From the NCBI GenBank assembly GCA_951799445.1, contig OX637293.1:23374001-23438000 (forward strand): 64,000 bases of DNA. The letters are read 5' to 3'. Shown piece after piece: positions 30,623 to 43,193 of the stretch. This DNA is from Pseudisothecium myosuroides. Its lineage: Eukaryota; Streptophyta; Bryopsida; Hypnales; Lembophyllaceae. The position numbers were made by a program, and so were the translations under genes. Under the pieces are notes generated by a model that worked only from the letters and a program-made list of their open reading frames with translations, was not told the origin of the DNA and ran no database searches. Positions within the stretch are counted from its first letter, which is position 1, and every line of letters begins with the position of its first letter.

Positions 30623-30838
30623 ATGGACCGCGATTGGTACAATCCACTGCTGTCCCTACTAGCCGGGGCCTTTACCATTAGGGTGCAGTGTATCGAGAAG
30701 CAGAAATTCACCAACTTCCTTCGAGTTCATTTTGGCCAAAGTTTTCTTGATCAAGTACTACGTAGCCTCTGGCCATTGATATTTCCAGTCACCACCTACA
30801 ACAATATTTGGGATCAAGCGCTTTACATCCTGATTTAG
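30623..30838 (+). CDS. Conserved 71-aa protein of module E4b (function unknown)
   Basis: Starts MDRDWYNPLLSL and includes GAFTIRVQCIEK, FTNFLRVHFGQ and WPLIFPVTTY. Same length as its paralogue at 12929-13144, with many synonymous differences between the two, which supports real coding. Sequence after its stop no longer resembles the other copy; a LINE fragment follows within 100 bp. No domain recognised. Confidence 0.65.
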   Translation: MDRDWYNPLLSLLAGAFTIRVQCIEKQKFTNFLRVHFGQSFLDQVLRSLWPLIFPVTTYNNIWDQALYILI

Positions 30839-30904
30839 ATCGCCAAGTGAACTGTGAGATCACTGTGAACCTCTATCCTCCATATACCTTTTTCAGTCCA
30901 CCTA

Positions 30905-31155
30905 TCCCTCTCTCAGTCTATCTATTTTTTAGCTCCAAGGTGCCAACCTGGAAGCAATGCTTGTTGGGTTCCAGTTTACCTAAGAGGCTCAGAGGAGGAG
31001 CGACAATCTGGTCACTGGTTTGTGGCTCTGTGGTTTAGTTTTGCTGGATTGAAAGGAATGCATGGGTATTCAGCGAAGAAGCTTGGATTCAAACAAAATT
31101 AGAACACATAATCTGGGAGGCGACACTCGATCATGCAAGGACAACATGGTATTAG
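30905..31155 (+). pseudogene. LINE reverse transcriptase C-terminal fragment
   Basis: One frame reads TWKQCLLGSSLPKRLRGGA, then ...CWIERNAWVFSEEAW, the pattern of the region after RT in plant LINEs (W..ERN..F). It is interrupted by TAG at 31036-31038 and ends at TAG 31153. Short, 5'-truncated and dead. Assignment rests on motif shape only. Confidence 0.5.
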
Positions 31156-32154
31156 ACATCCATCCTCTACAATAGGTATCCAGGGAAATCAGATACGTTT
31201 CTCCGCAAATTTTGCAAGTGTTGGTTGCGGACCCCATTTTTTGGCTCTCGACAGGATAGAGCTATCACATTATCACCTAACATATTATGAAATCCAAATG
31301 TGGGTCCTTTGTATAATTGGTGTTTTATTTGGTTGTTATGAATAGTTTCTCTCTTTCTCCAGGGCAAAGCCCTCGACTTTCTGCCGTTTTGTTTTTGGAA
31401 TATTTTGGAATAAACTCTGGGTTTCAAAAAAAATTTGGAATAAACTTTGGATTGCAATTCTGGCATCATTTCAACATCAAAAGTACATAATGATATGTTG
31501 TTAGTGCTACAATTATATGTTGCTATTATATTGCCATTTTATAGCTATTTGAGCATCAAAAATACATTGATAAGTGTCATTTTACTAAAAATGTAGTTTG
31601 GTTTTAGCACAATTGTGCTACCATTTTAACATCAAAAGTCATCATGTTAGAGTTCTCAGCAATCTAAGATTGTTCTATTTTAGCACCAAATTAGTGTAAT
31701 TGTGGAGCCATTTCATCATTAAAATATATGGTGTACTATGGTAGTCAAAGTTACATGTTGTCATTTCAAAGCACAAGTGGTACAATTTTTACATCAAAAT
31801 TACCTAACATTAGTCTAGAGTAATAGACACCTGAATTTAGTGTCAAAATGCATTGTGCAAAAATGAATGCATGTGTTACCAAACACAATACAAATTATTT
31901 ACAAAGGAGTTCAAAAATTGAAGGCTACATTATGACTATGACAAGGTCTAAATTTGAGGTTCAAAATGCAAGAGCAAAATGTAAGTACAACATAAAACTT
32001 GAATTCTGCAAATTTAACAACCAAAAAAATTTGGCAGCCTCATGATTGCATTATGGTGAATGAAATAATAGAATATTGAACGCCTGCATATTCCCAATAA
32101 GCAACCCAAATGAATGAAACTAAACAAAATGAAAATGGAATTCAAAATCTAATC
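31156..32154. other. AT-rich DNA without a gene
   Basis: Scattered repeats of ACATCAAAA-type sequence (31470-31810), which look like a degenerate tandem array. No coding signal. Confidence 0.4.
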
Positions 32155-32515
32155 ATCATCACAAAGTTTAGACCCTATGATTTGGCAGCAATTATCGTGC
32201 GGTTATCGTTGTTTCATGGGTTCATACCATAATCGTACTAACTCAGTGTATTTTTACACACTGAATCAGTGCGAAAACAATGAATATCAATAGCATACGG
32301 TTTATGTACTTTAACTATATGATTGCTGTGCAGTTTTGACACAACAATTGTATAGTTAAAGTACATAAACCGTACGCTATTGATATTCATTGTTTTCGCA
32401 TTGATTCAGTGCGTAAAAATACACTGAGTCAATGCGATTATGGTATGAACCCATGAAACAACAATAACCACACGATAATTGCTGCCAAATCGTAGGGTCT
32501 AAACTTTGTGATGAT
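32155..32515. repeat. 361-bp foldback (MITE-like) with 165-bp arms
   Basis: Arms 32155-32319 and 32351-32515 are near-perfect complements around a 31-bp loop. The outer ends read ATCATCACAAAGTTTAGACC and its complement. The few mismatches imply a young element. A transcript through it would be a long hairpin and a source of small RNAs. No clear target duplication found. Confidence 0.8.
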
Positions 32516-34682
32516 TGAATGGTTGGAAATTCAATTTAGGAACTTACCTCATCGCAATGCTAAAATTACCCACACGTTGGGAGACTCAGCTGCCTCCAAC
32601 GTTGAAGAGCCTCCAACATAGACCTTTCCAAAGTACTCTACATCTCTAGCCCACAACGTGACTCTATTTGAAATAATCAAAGCCATATCTAACCTTGAAT
32701 TTGAAACCATCTGTGCAATCATGTACCTTAAACCTTTTTTTGTCCCAAATCCTAAACCCTACGCTTGCTCGTGAAAAACAAAAAAACTAATTAAGCTTAC
32801 TCACCCAAAGCATTGCCTAAACTTTGTGTCGCACACCTACAACATTCCAAGCTCGCAGCCAAAATCCTTCGTTGAGTGCAAGCAAATATATGGTGATCGT
32901 GCAACCTTACAATTTAGCAAATATAGAAGCCTGGAAGTGCAAGTGTTGTCATCCAAGCTGCTTGCTGTCATTTACCTTCTCATCCACTAAAATTGTAGTT
33001 TTTCATTCTTCGATGACTACATTTATATTCTAATTACTAAGATACAACAAACATTAGATTCCGCCTCAGATATCATTAACAAAGTTATAGTACTTCTAAA
33101 AAGTTTAGATTTTTGGGAGTTTCAATGATATTATATAAATTTATAAAAGATAAAATTCATTATTATTTCCTATCCTTCATTATTTATAAACACCCTAAAA
33201 CCATTATAATGAAGCTAAATTTACTTCCAAGCCATGTCTAAAATTTAAGACCAAGATAATTATAATAACCCTTCATTTGATTACACATCTCCAACGAAAA
33301 GAATGGAAGTGCACTCCCCAAGAAACATGGCAATTCCAAGACTTTAAATATTAATTTATTTGTAGAAAAAAACATATACATCATGGATGATCAAAGCAAA
33401 AATATATAACTTATGACTATGGACCATAAGGGGGACTAGTCTTGTCCTATTGGATGCTAATGTGTTTCTCCTAATTTCCTACTCCATTGCAATGATAACT
33501 TAATCCAAAAGCATCCCTCGAGATTAAAGGATAATGACCAAAGCTTGTGCCATGTATACAAACCTCACGACTGCATCATTGAATATTAAAAATTGTCATG
33601 TTGCAGTTCAACTGCCAGGATCACGATTGAGCTGGGGAAGATTTTGGGTCCTTCTACCTTATGTATTCTAGCACCTGCTGATTTAGCAGATATACACCAA
33701 GATAAGCAGATAATTGCATTGATAAGGCAAAAAATTTCATTGTTTCTCAAAACAAATCCTGAAGGATAAAGAAAAATAACGAACAGTCATAGTCATAGTA
33801 CTGAGCTAACAGCTACATTGACGTAACAAAATATTGAATACATGGTAGTTCCTAAGGATGAGTATGAGAAACTTCTTTTGCCCCGGGAAATGAGTCATTA
33901 GAAAGGACAAAGATGAGCAACATTCACTTCTTCTTACAAGCACGGCCGCAAGCGAGAAGGAAACATGCTGGTGTGCTTGCCACTTGAGTAACCAAGATGA
34001 CTGACCACTTGCAGGACGATGATCTTGACAACATCGACTACTGGCACTTTAAAAGCTCCACCCAGTGAGCCACAAAATCGTCGAGCATGACTTCTTCAAA
34101 CGCATTCTGGTGACCCCATCTGATATCCAAGAGGTCCACATATGTCAAAATGGTGAAACTTATTCTTACATATGGGAAAGTACATATGGAAAATAACATG
34201 CTCTGCATGAAACACACAGATAGAAACTCCCAACATCACACAACCAGGATGGGTCCCCAAAACATGCTCAGCATATGTGGACAATGAGGAACTACATTAC
34301 ACAGTGTAAAGCTTCTGACAAAAAGCTATGGTGCTCTATTATGACCTAATTCCGCCAGATATATCCACTGAGTACATCTGTGTGCTTTCAATACATGCAC
34401 AAACTTTCGAATGGAATGCTTCGGAAGAATCTCCTTTTAAAATGATCCCAATAAAAACAAAGACCCAATAATAGGAGATCTCAAAATGGTTGCTGAGAGA
34501 TCCATTACTACATAGAAACGAGTATACTGCAGTGAGCGAGATTAACCCATTCAACATCCCAGAACCAAAAGGATATGACACTCGATTTCAATGTATAAAT
34601 TTGAAATTTGAACCCATATATTACAAAGCAAACAAAGGTTTATATTCACAGTTATGTGCAGTCACCCAAATGGGCGTCCTTC
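32516..34682. other. Intergenic, AT-rich; includes presumed 3' end region of the thioredoxin gene
   Basis: No recognisable gene. The last few hundred bases before 34683 would hold the 3' UTR of the minus-strand thioredoxin gene; its end cannot be placed. Confidence 0.35.
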
Positions 34683-36179
34683 TTACCATGCAACGTATTT
34701 CGCAAGTGTGCTGGTCAGTGTTTGCATGGGCACGGCCCCAATGACGGTGTCGCTCTTCTCTCCCTTCAAAAACACCATCACGGTGGGAATGCTTCGAATC
34801 CCATACTCAGTGGCGATGTTGGGGCTCTCATCTGTATTCAGTTTCAAGCACCTCACTTTCCCAGCATATTTCTTCGCAATCTCGTCTATAATGGGAGCGA
34901 TCATGCGACAAGGTCCACACCACGGAGCCCAGAAGTCCACCAGCACAGGGACATCAGCGTCCCCTACCAGGTTCTTCCATGTAGCTTCATTCACAACTCC
35001 AGTCACTGAAAAAATGCAATGTGTGTATCATAAGTCCCTTCCTTCGCCTTTGGCATTTTCGAAATTCGTTTTGTACAATGTCACTGTTGACAACATGCAT
35101 AAGAGACATTTCTAAAACAAGCCAGCCGAAGAAGCATTAACATGATAACGAACAGACACCCTAAACCCTAAAATCAGAAAGAGCTCTGGAAGAGGATTGA
35201 CTCCGAACTAGCCAGGCAACCCAACACAAACTAGCGCAAGATCAATCTCCTTCAAATTCAAGGGACGCCACTTAGACAACAATCTCAGCAACAATACGCA
35301 ACACTGCGAGAAATAAATTCCCAACAATACAGGCTGCCACTTCAATTGCATCCCCTATCGGAGCTCAAATCCCTTGAAACCGACACAAACAAAAACAAGA
35401 CCGATCTCACAAATTCAAGGGAGTCCACTTCGGGCAACAATCTCAACAACAATACGCAACAACAAAGAAGGTAATTCATAACAATGCAGGACCGTCACTT
35501 CGATTGAATCCCCAATCGGAGCTCAAATAACCGTGCAACCGGAACACCCAACACAGACGAACCCGAGATCAATCTCATTCAATCCAAGGGACGCCACTTA
35601 GGGCAACAATCTCGGCAACAATGCGCAACAACTCAAGAAAGAAATTCCCACCAATGTACTTCGATTGAATCCCCAATCGGAGCTCAAATTCCGCGAAATG
35701 GAAATACCCAACACAAACTAACCCAAGCTCGATTTTATTCAAATTCAAAAAATTCCCAGCAATGCATTTCGATTGACCCCCCAATCGGAGCTCAAACTCC
35801 GCGAAATCGGCAACCCAACACACACAAATCCAAGATCGATCTCCTTCAATTCAAGTCACGCCACTTAGGGCACCAATCTCGGCTCCAACGCGCAACAACT
35901 CAAGAAAGAAATTCATTCCCAAAGCTGCACGAATTGAAAAGTGATTCTGTTACCTCCAGTAGTGATTGTTTCCTGCGCTTCGCACACAACTCCTCTCCGT
36001 CGGGAACGAGCAGAAGGAGAGGACGACACCACTTTGAGAGCACCGATAGAGCGAAGGCCACGAGAACGAGGCAAAGCATTGCGCACCCCCACCACGCGAG
36101 AACGCGAGCAGGGCGACGCCAGCTGAATCCTCGTGGCGGGCAGCAGTCGCGCTTGCTCCAGCAGCTGCATCGTCGCCAT
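34683..36179 (-). CDS. TRXM: Chloroplast thioredoxin m (two exons: 36179-35954 and 35005-34683)
   Basis: A thiol-disulfide oxidoreductase, in plants reduced by ferredoxin-thioredoxin reductase in the stroma to control enzymes by light (family knowledge). Exon 1 encodes a Ser/Arg-rich, acid-poor transit peptide (residues 1 to about 66). Exon 2 encodes the thioredoxin fold: PVLVDFWAPWCGPCRM with active site WCGPC at 104-108, LNTDESPNIATEYGIRSIPT with the cis-Pro at 149, and a C-terminal helix. The product is 182 aa, normal for the m type. Splice sites are clear: donor GGAG/GTAACA at 35953, acceptor TTTTTTCAG at 35008-35006. The join is in phase and the frame intact. The only evident intact host gene in the window. 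Confidence 0.92.
35200..35940. repeat. Tandem repeats filling the thioredoxin m intron
   Basis: About five degenerate units of 120-170 bp, each with ACCCAACACAAAC, GATCNATCTC, AAGGGACGCCACTTAGGGCA, CAACAACTCAAGAAAG and CCCCAATCGGAGCTCAAA blocks. They cover most of the 948-bp intron, which has evidently grown by duplication. Confidence 0.75.
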
Positions 36180-36470
36180 CGATCCTCAGCTTCACAAGCA
36201 ACGAGATTGACTTCAACTAAAAAGATTTAGAGCTGGCGGAGTGCCAAATCTGGCAAGGGACGGACGGCCTGTTGCGCAGGGGGGGTTATGGGAAAGAGAA
36301 GCTGCGCTTGGCCGTCCGATGCGGCGGATCGGACGGACCCCATCCCTGGTGCACTGATGTGGCATTGCCATCCCGACGGCATCTTCGTAACATGGAAACT
36401 TAGTCTTCCCCTAAGTTAGTGTAGCCCTGTGCCGTTGCCACACCCAAAACAAAAGTAAAAGTCATTTAAA

Positions 36471-36752
36471 TAACAAAAAATAACTCAAAAATCCATAACT
36501 TTCCTACCGTAGGTTCCAATGCCACAAAACAAAGCCCGTGCATCCCTCCTCACCAAGGGTTTTCCAACGGTATCAAGAATGTGATAATTTGACACACGGT
36601 TCAAAAAACACATAATTTAGTATAATTTAGTAATTTTTAAGAACAAAAAATAATTCGAAAATCCCTAACTTTCCCACCGTCGGTCCAAACGCCACAAAAC
36701 CAAGCCCGTGCACCCCTCCTCGCCAAGGGCTTTCCGACGGTACCAAGCTCGC
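36471..36752. repeat. Direct duplication (about 110 bp) upstream of thioredoxin m
   Basis: Units 36471-36582 and 36640-36752 share AACAAAAAATAA, ATCCNTAACTTTCC, CACCGT and CCACAAAACNAAGCCCGTGC blocks with scattered substitutions. They lie about 300 bp upstream of the start codon, where they could contain promoter elements. Confidence 0.65.
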
Positions 36753-38437
36753 CACTAGGGGATACACAGTCCAGGAGATCTCAACGTGACAAATAAACAA
36801 ATATAGCACCTAAATATAGAAGAATATACCATGCAAACTTAATAGAAGAAATCTCACGGCTAGTGTAAGAGCCAAAACCTTCGTAATAGGTCGGGCTTTT
36901 TTCTTGAATTTTTTTGAATATACCATGTAGGTCAGTTTTGTAAATAACTCGGGAAAATTTGGATAATGCCGAAAACTTCAAAAATTGTACAACAATTTCT
37001 GAAAATCTGAAAATTTTCATTGTTGCTAATTCTGAATATCCAAAAATTATTCTTGAGAGAATTTAGAAAAAAGAACACATTTACACATGAATAGAAAAAA
37101 ATCAATCCAAAATTAGGAGTGTCTAAAAATTAAAAATTAAAAAAATTAAAAAATCCAAATCAGGCTGCCGAATTGTCGAACTACAAAAAAAAATTGTTTC
37201 GCCAACAAAATACCGAAACTACCCTACACTCGAGTCAGATTTGTTAAAAATTAATTCAAAATATAATTATATATGGCATGGAATGAAATTTTCGGAAATT
37301 ATAATGTGGCATATTTGAAATGTGTAGAAATGTTAATGAAAATAATTTGAATCTTAAAAAAAAAAATGAAAAATAATACACATACTAAGGTGATTGCTTT
37401 ATAAATGTAAAAAATATTATAGCACTATTACATCTAACTGTCAGTAAAGTGTTGCATAATCCAATAAAGCTAGAGTAAAGCTGGTGAGTAATGCCTGGAA
37501 TCCTCCAGTTGGCAAAGCTTGAGTTTAGACTGCAGGCAAGGGGGGAGGACCTTTGCTAAAGTGTACTAATAATTCCGAAGCCCATACATCAAAAAGCTGA
37601 AAAATCTACATGGAGCTAACGAAAGGGAAATACAATGAAAAAAAAAAGATTTCGCATGGCCTATGACGAGTTTGACCTCAACGTACAATAACCTACGCAT
37701 ATGGTAATAAGAGTGGAGGCATCCATTCCTATCACTCTAACCCATAAACAATGATTGAGAATCTTTTTGTGTAGGACAGAAGTGCAACTATTTATTTATT
37801 TATTTAGAAACATATGGACAATTTCCATTGCAATGGGAAACAATACAACAAACCAGAGGCAAACCTTGGCAATCTTTTTTAAATTTTCAGAATACTAAGA
37901 AGTGCAACTATTCATCTTTAGAATTTTTGAGTGAAAAGGGAAGGTCTTATATAGTAATTCAATTTTCAATGAATGCTTTGGATTTTTATTAAACCAACTA
38001 TTTGCACAATGCCAAAAGGGATGTTTTCCACAGTCATCAGCCCATCCTTTAAAGGGTTAAAGAATTCCACATGCTTAACCCCTCAAATGCCCAAGGCCTG
38101 TTTTGAACTTCTAAAAATTTGCTCTAAATTGAACAAAAAACCAACATTTTAATAAATTGTATCAATTTTTTTTGAATTGTAACCGTACAAATTCAAACTA
38201 GACATGTTAGAGATCACATAGGAAAAGAAAACACAGATCTCTACTCAAATGGGTCACATTGAATTGAAGGGTTATGAATTTTATTCTATAATTTTATTTT
38301 ATTTAAAATAAATAAATACATGGATAGCTTCCATTGCAAAGGAGAAACAATACAGCAAACCAGGAGTAAGAGTCCCAGCAATGTTCTTTAGATTATTCTA
38401 TAATTCTTGAACAACTAAATAAAGACACTAGTATAAT
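36753..38437. other. AT-rich DNA with a short dispersed repeat
   Basis: No gene. 37793-37890 and 38290-38395 share a run of about 100 bp: ATTTATTTA, TCCATTGCAA, GGAAACAATACANCAAACCAG. The second copy interrupts sequence whose uninterrupted complement lies at 51323-51410, so the repeat is a mobile insertion. Confidence 0.5.
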
Positions 38438-39735
38438 CACTACAAAAAAATGATGGAAAAAACGACTGCAAAAAACGACTGAAAAGCAGTCGTTGTGGAC
38501 ACAATGACTGCAATACGACTCAAGGCCTTGGAGTCATTGTGGACAAGTCGTTTAGGACAACGACTACAGTCTATTATCACCATCCATTTCTACCTTGGAT
38601 GTAGAAATGGATGAAGTGATAAAGAAAGTTGGGCTTAAGGAAATGTCTATAGAGCTGCCATGTGGAAAGCATCTGACATGGACATCTAAAACATCTGACG
38701 TGGACATCTAAAATATCTGACATGGACATCCGCGTAGCTAGTCATTTTTTAGTCATTCTAAAGTTATGATTGACATATGATGAATCTGACGTGGACGGCC
38801 ACGTAGGAAGTCGTTTCTGAGTCATTGAAAAGTCATTTTGTAGTCGTTTCGGAGTGACGCTTGTTTAAGGTTTAGGTGATGTTGCCACTGACGTCTCCAG
38901 TCATTTTAAAGTTAACATAACGTTTGCAGAAAGGAATGTGGGGCCCATTATTTGGGGAGTAGTCATTCTGTAGTCGCATATCAATACATTCAAAGTTTTG
39001 CAACAATATATATCATACATAATACACCATCCACCATATACAATACATCATATACCATGTACAATACACCATACATTGTATACCATACATTGTAGTTGGC
39101 ATGTGTCACATGGCTTTTAAAGCCACTGAGTGTGTGAGTATGAAGAAATGAAATGACAAGCCTTTTATACAAGTGGGGTGGTAGGAGGCAAGACAAACCA
39201 TGTGGGATATGTAAAACGCAGGAATTGTGTTACAAGTAATATTTCAAATCTCATTTAAGCATAGTAGATTAATTTTTTTCAAAAACCTTTGAACTAAAAA
39301 AAGTGGGGAAATCAACCTCACTTTCATCTCCAAAAATCCATTTTATATTTCGAGCCTCAAATCAAAAGTTATGGACAAATTTGAGAAAGGGATTGGAAAG
39401 GATATTTTCTTTTGACATTTTCTAACATCCTCTCTAAATTTTGTCTTGCCTTTTTGTATATGACCCATGATGAAAATGTGTTGTACATGCAAAGGAAGTG
39501 TAATGAAAGGTACGCAAATGTTTGAAAAGCGCACAATGCATTACAATGCACAAAGCAACGAAGTAGTAGTTGATTAGGTGCTCAATAATCTGAGATGTTT
39601 CAACCCATTTTGCAGTTGCAAGAAGTCGTTTAGCAGTCTCAAGAAGTCGTTCTGTAGTTGCAAGAAGTCATTCTACAGATGCAAAAAGTCATTTTGCAGT
39701 CTCAAAAAGTCATTCTACAACGACACCAGAGAAGC
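38438..39735 (+). mobile_element. CACTA-like non-autonomous element, right end not found
   Basis: Starts CACTACAAAAAAATGATGG and is followed by dense subterminal AGTCGTT/AGTCATT motifs (38460-38580, 38740-38970), with another cluster at 39615-39725. That is CACTA organisation: 13-bp-type terminal repeat plus motif arrays bound by transposase. Internal 39240-39450 matches the CACTA MITE interior (53515-53690). A terminal TAGTG was not identified, so the end is approximate. Confidence 0.6.
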
Positions 39736-39963
39736 AATGTTGTTGTCCATGTAAGAGGAGAACAGGACATAACGATTGCTTTTAGGACTATGAAAACACC
39801 TTCCAGCCTTTACATTGGGACTTAAAGAATATCTATTTTGAATCATATGAAATGTTTAGAAATATTGTGAAGTTACCAACGCAAATGGACCAAAATCATG
39901 GGTGTTGTCTTAGTAGGAGTATAAATGAATCTTAATGTGGACCCCATGTGAGCCCCCAATTCG

Positions 39964-40746
39964 TCACTGGGGACTTTGTTGATATATTGGGATAAAAGCT
40001 GGTATAGGATCATCTATCCAACTTATCATCTTCTCGTTTTCTTTGTCAATGATTTCGACTTCGAGTGCTGCTCGAATTGGATCGTCCAACGTTATCGGCC
40101 TTCGTGAAATGATGTCCCGAATCGTTGCAGGAGTACTTATCCCGTGGATGAAGTAGTACTTGATGGTGCTATCGTTGAGTAGGTCTCCTACGAAGCGGGT
40201 GCACACTACTTGAAAACGTCGGATGTAGTCGGTAAGTTCTTCTGTCGGCCCTCTACGAATACTGCTTAGTGCGAACAAGGCTTGTTGCTGACTTGTCTCT
40301 AGCTGGAAATTGTGTAGGAAAGCATCTCGCAGTTGCCGCCATGTTCCAAATGTTCCCTCTGCATGTGAACGGTACCAGGAATAGGCATTTCCTATCAAAG
40401 TGTTAGGAAACCAGATGAGATAATAGCCAGGGTCAGTAATCAAATGAGTGGTGAGGACTTCATCAAATTTCTCCACATGGCCGGTTGAGTCATCATCCTT
40501 GGTTCCTGCAAACACGGGAAGTATGTGGGAAATTTTAACTTCCCGCAACCCTTGAGGTACGATGATGGGTAATCCTCGTGGTTGCATCATTGGGTTGACG
40601 GGAGGCCCTTCTACATCTGCCCGAATTCCTCCAACGTCAAGGGGGCGTGGAGGATCATGGGGTCTTTTGTCGCCCATTTTTTCGGGGTCGGCAATCGTGT
40701 CGTTGGTTTCTTCAACCGGTTCGAAATCAAGTTCTAGGTCATCCAC
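39964..40746 (-). pseudogene. Element B gag, 3'-truncated
   Basis: Matches residues from MGDHE to about 255 of the E1 Gag with many substitutions: NPMMQPRGLPIIVPQGLRE, GYYLIWFPNTLIGNAYSWYR, LTDYIRRFQVVCTRFVG. It starts 23 codons earlier with an acidic extension. The frame ends in the LTR-terminal scar; zinc knuckles and protease are missing. Confidence 0.8.
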
Positions 40747-40985
40747 TGGTGTAGGAGGACTGACCCGTTCTTCAAGGGCGGCTGCAGCTGGTACTGGTCA
40801 GGATGAACTTCCTCTTTCGGTGTCAGATCTTAGTGTTCGGGTGGATCCTAGAATGTTAATAGATTTTGGGGGCATCTATTACCAAAGATGACTCCAAATT
40901 CACACAAAACCACACCACTCATATATAGATAGGGAAATCAAATACAACACTTGTTAGTAACCAACACTGGAGCTAAGTGCTCTAA

Positions 40986-41999
40986 CTATAGGCCAACAAT
41001 TGGCTCTATAATGTGATCGTTACAGATCAGAGTACTGAGGATCTCTGCAGCACTAGGGCGGTACTCGAAGAAGTACGGTGCTTGTTCTTTCTCGATATGT
41101 TCGTGGTCGGCCAAGTGGCGTTCCCACGAGTCTTCGTTGGTGAAGAACGTGGCGTTCTTGATGCGGCCGTCTCAAGTCCTCTTCTTCCGGCTTGAATACG
41201 GATAGAACAAGGGGTGAAACCGGGGCCTATGCAAGTGAGCAAGGTCAGGCGAAGTAAACAAGGCCACTTGCCAATCTTTAGCGTCTTGACAAGGCTCATA
41301 GGCTGACTGGTACTCAGTGATGTACTGTAAGTGATAGATAGTATTGAGTGTAGAGGGAAGGTAACGCGTGGAAATTCCCTTACACCCTTCCAACGTCAAG
41401 TGGTCAGGGCTGTTGTGCCAACTACGAAAATGTCGACGTCTTACGTAAGGGTTCTCAGTCGCGGAGATCTTTTCAACGTCCGTTGCATCGAAGCGGTACA
41501 GCTCGCCGTCGAACAGTGGAGTCGGTGCGTAGTAACGGATGTCGATGCGGGGCAACTCCAACAGAGGTTCTTCCGCGATGTGCGATGGTATCTGGGCGTC
41601 AAAACACTCTTTCACGTAGTCATTTTCAAAATTCCACGAGGCTACAACCACCTCCCAATAAAACAACAAGCATTTGTTAAACTCCTTCCGTGGTATCCCA
41701 AAGGCACCGGCGGAAGAGGCATAAGCGATGCTCGGCGTATGTTGGTTGGGCTGTAGTAAATACCGCCGAGCCTAATGTGACCAAAGTTCGAAGGAGATCT
41801 TTAGGTCCTTCGGGCCACGTAACAAGTCTTCCAGAGGGAAGATCTTGATACTTTCCTCCTTGGGGGGGTCAACTTCCTTGTTGTGGTAACTTTTGAAAGG
41901 TAACCCACGGAAGCTCTCTTCCCACGAAGTGAAATCCGGATGTTGTGTCCTTACCGCTTGTATATCAACGATATCCGAATCCCAGCCAAGGTCCTTCAC
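40986..41999 (-). pseudogene. Element B ORF1 with two in-frame stops
   Basis: 338 codons from ATG 41999 to TAG 40986, collinear with E1 ORF1 (335 aa). It is interrupted by TAG at 41774-41772 and TGA at 41174-41172; the first fits a change at a Leu codon and the second a change at an Arg codon (inference from the intact copy). Conserved blocks include PNQHTPSI, FYWEVVVASWNFEN, FRSWHN, LQYITEYQSAYEPCQDAKD. The unbroken phase over more than 300 codons shows it coded for protein until recently. Confidence 0.75.
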
Positions 42000-42053
42000 A
42001 ATTTAAATTCACACAAATTAATCCAAGAAAGATTTTCCCTTAAGTATTAAGGG

Positions 42054-42071
42054 CTCCCGGCAGACGCACCA
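42054..42071 (-). other. Element B primer-binding site
   Basis: TGGTGCGTCTGCCGGGAG on the minus strand, identical to E1's and 3 bases inside the LTR end. Confidence 0.7.
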
Positions 42072-43193
42072 TTATGTGAGCGCTTATTTACCCACCCTTG
42101 GTAAATAAGTGAGCACAACCAGGCTCTTGAGTTTTAGGTTTGATTCTCGTTCTATGGGTGCCTAGCGTAAATCCATTGTGCCTTCCAAGCAATGGATCTT
42201 TTCTAAATCCTAAACATACACAAGTTTGCAAGAACTAAAGAAATCAAGAAAAAAAACTAACTTAAATTGCAAATTTTATTTTAATTAGGTCGTATCAACT
42301 AGGCCACGGTGGTTTTTGAATGAAAGGTGATACAGTCTAAATTTAGCCACATATAAAGATAAAGAATTTCATGCCATTTCCAAAAATATAAAACTCGACA
42401 TTATGCGACCTTCCTAGCAAGAGTTATGGACGGATGAAGTTCTAGCTTCTATAAGTCTATCCAAACTTCATCCTTGGATTTAGACCCCTTCCCTATTCTA
42501 TTTTACTTCAACTTTTTGACTCTGACTCTATATCGCTAACTTCTACCTAAGTTCTAAGTTTGGACTTGGATGGATGATTTTTACCCTATTTCATCCATAT
42601 TCTAACCCAAAGTTCATCCTTTGTTTGCTACTAAATGATTAAGAATTTATCCTAAGTTAGACTACATTAATGATGGTAAATAGTGTTGGCAACACTAATT
42701 ACGAAGCACAACACTAAATGTCAACAATCACGTTAGTGTTACCAACACTATTGGTAAACATAACACTATTTATCAACTATTAAATACAAAGTTTTTACAA
42801 GTTTACATTTAGTGTTACGTATTATTTAATTAAATTGAAATTAAAAAAATTATAAATCTAAATACACTATACAAATGCTTATTCAAATGCATACTCTATA
42901 AAATAAAAGAATTTGTAACCTTTGTAAAGTATCATTCTCTATTTTCAAAATACAAGCAAAAATTCTTGAAAAGGAATTCACTTCACATGATAAGAATGAG
43001 AAATAAAATTAAAAATAGACTAAGTATACAAACAATTCTTAAGAAAATAGTCATTGACAATATCAAATATGCAAAACACACAATTTGAATTACAAAATGT
43101 ATCACAAGAACTTCTAATTGAAGAAAAAACTTACAAAGCTTAATATTTATAAAGAATGCAAAATAACAAAACCAATATCATAATTGGCCTAGC

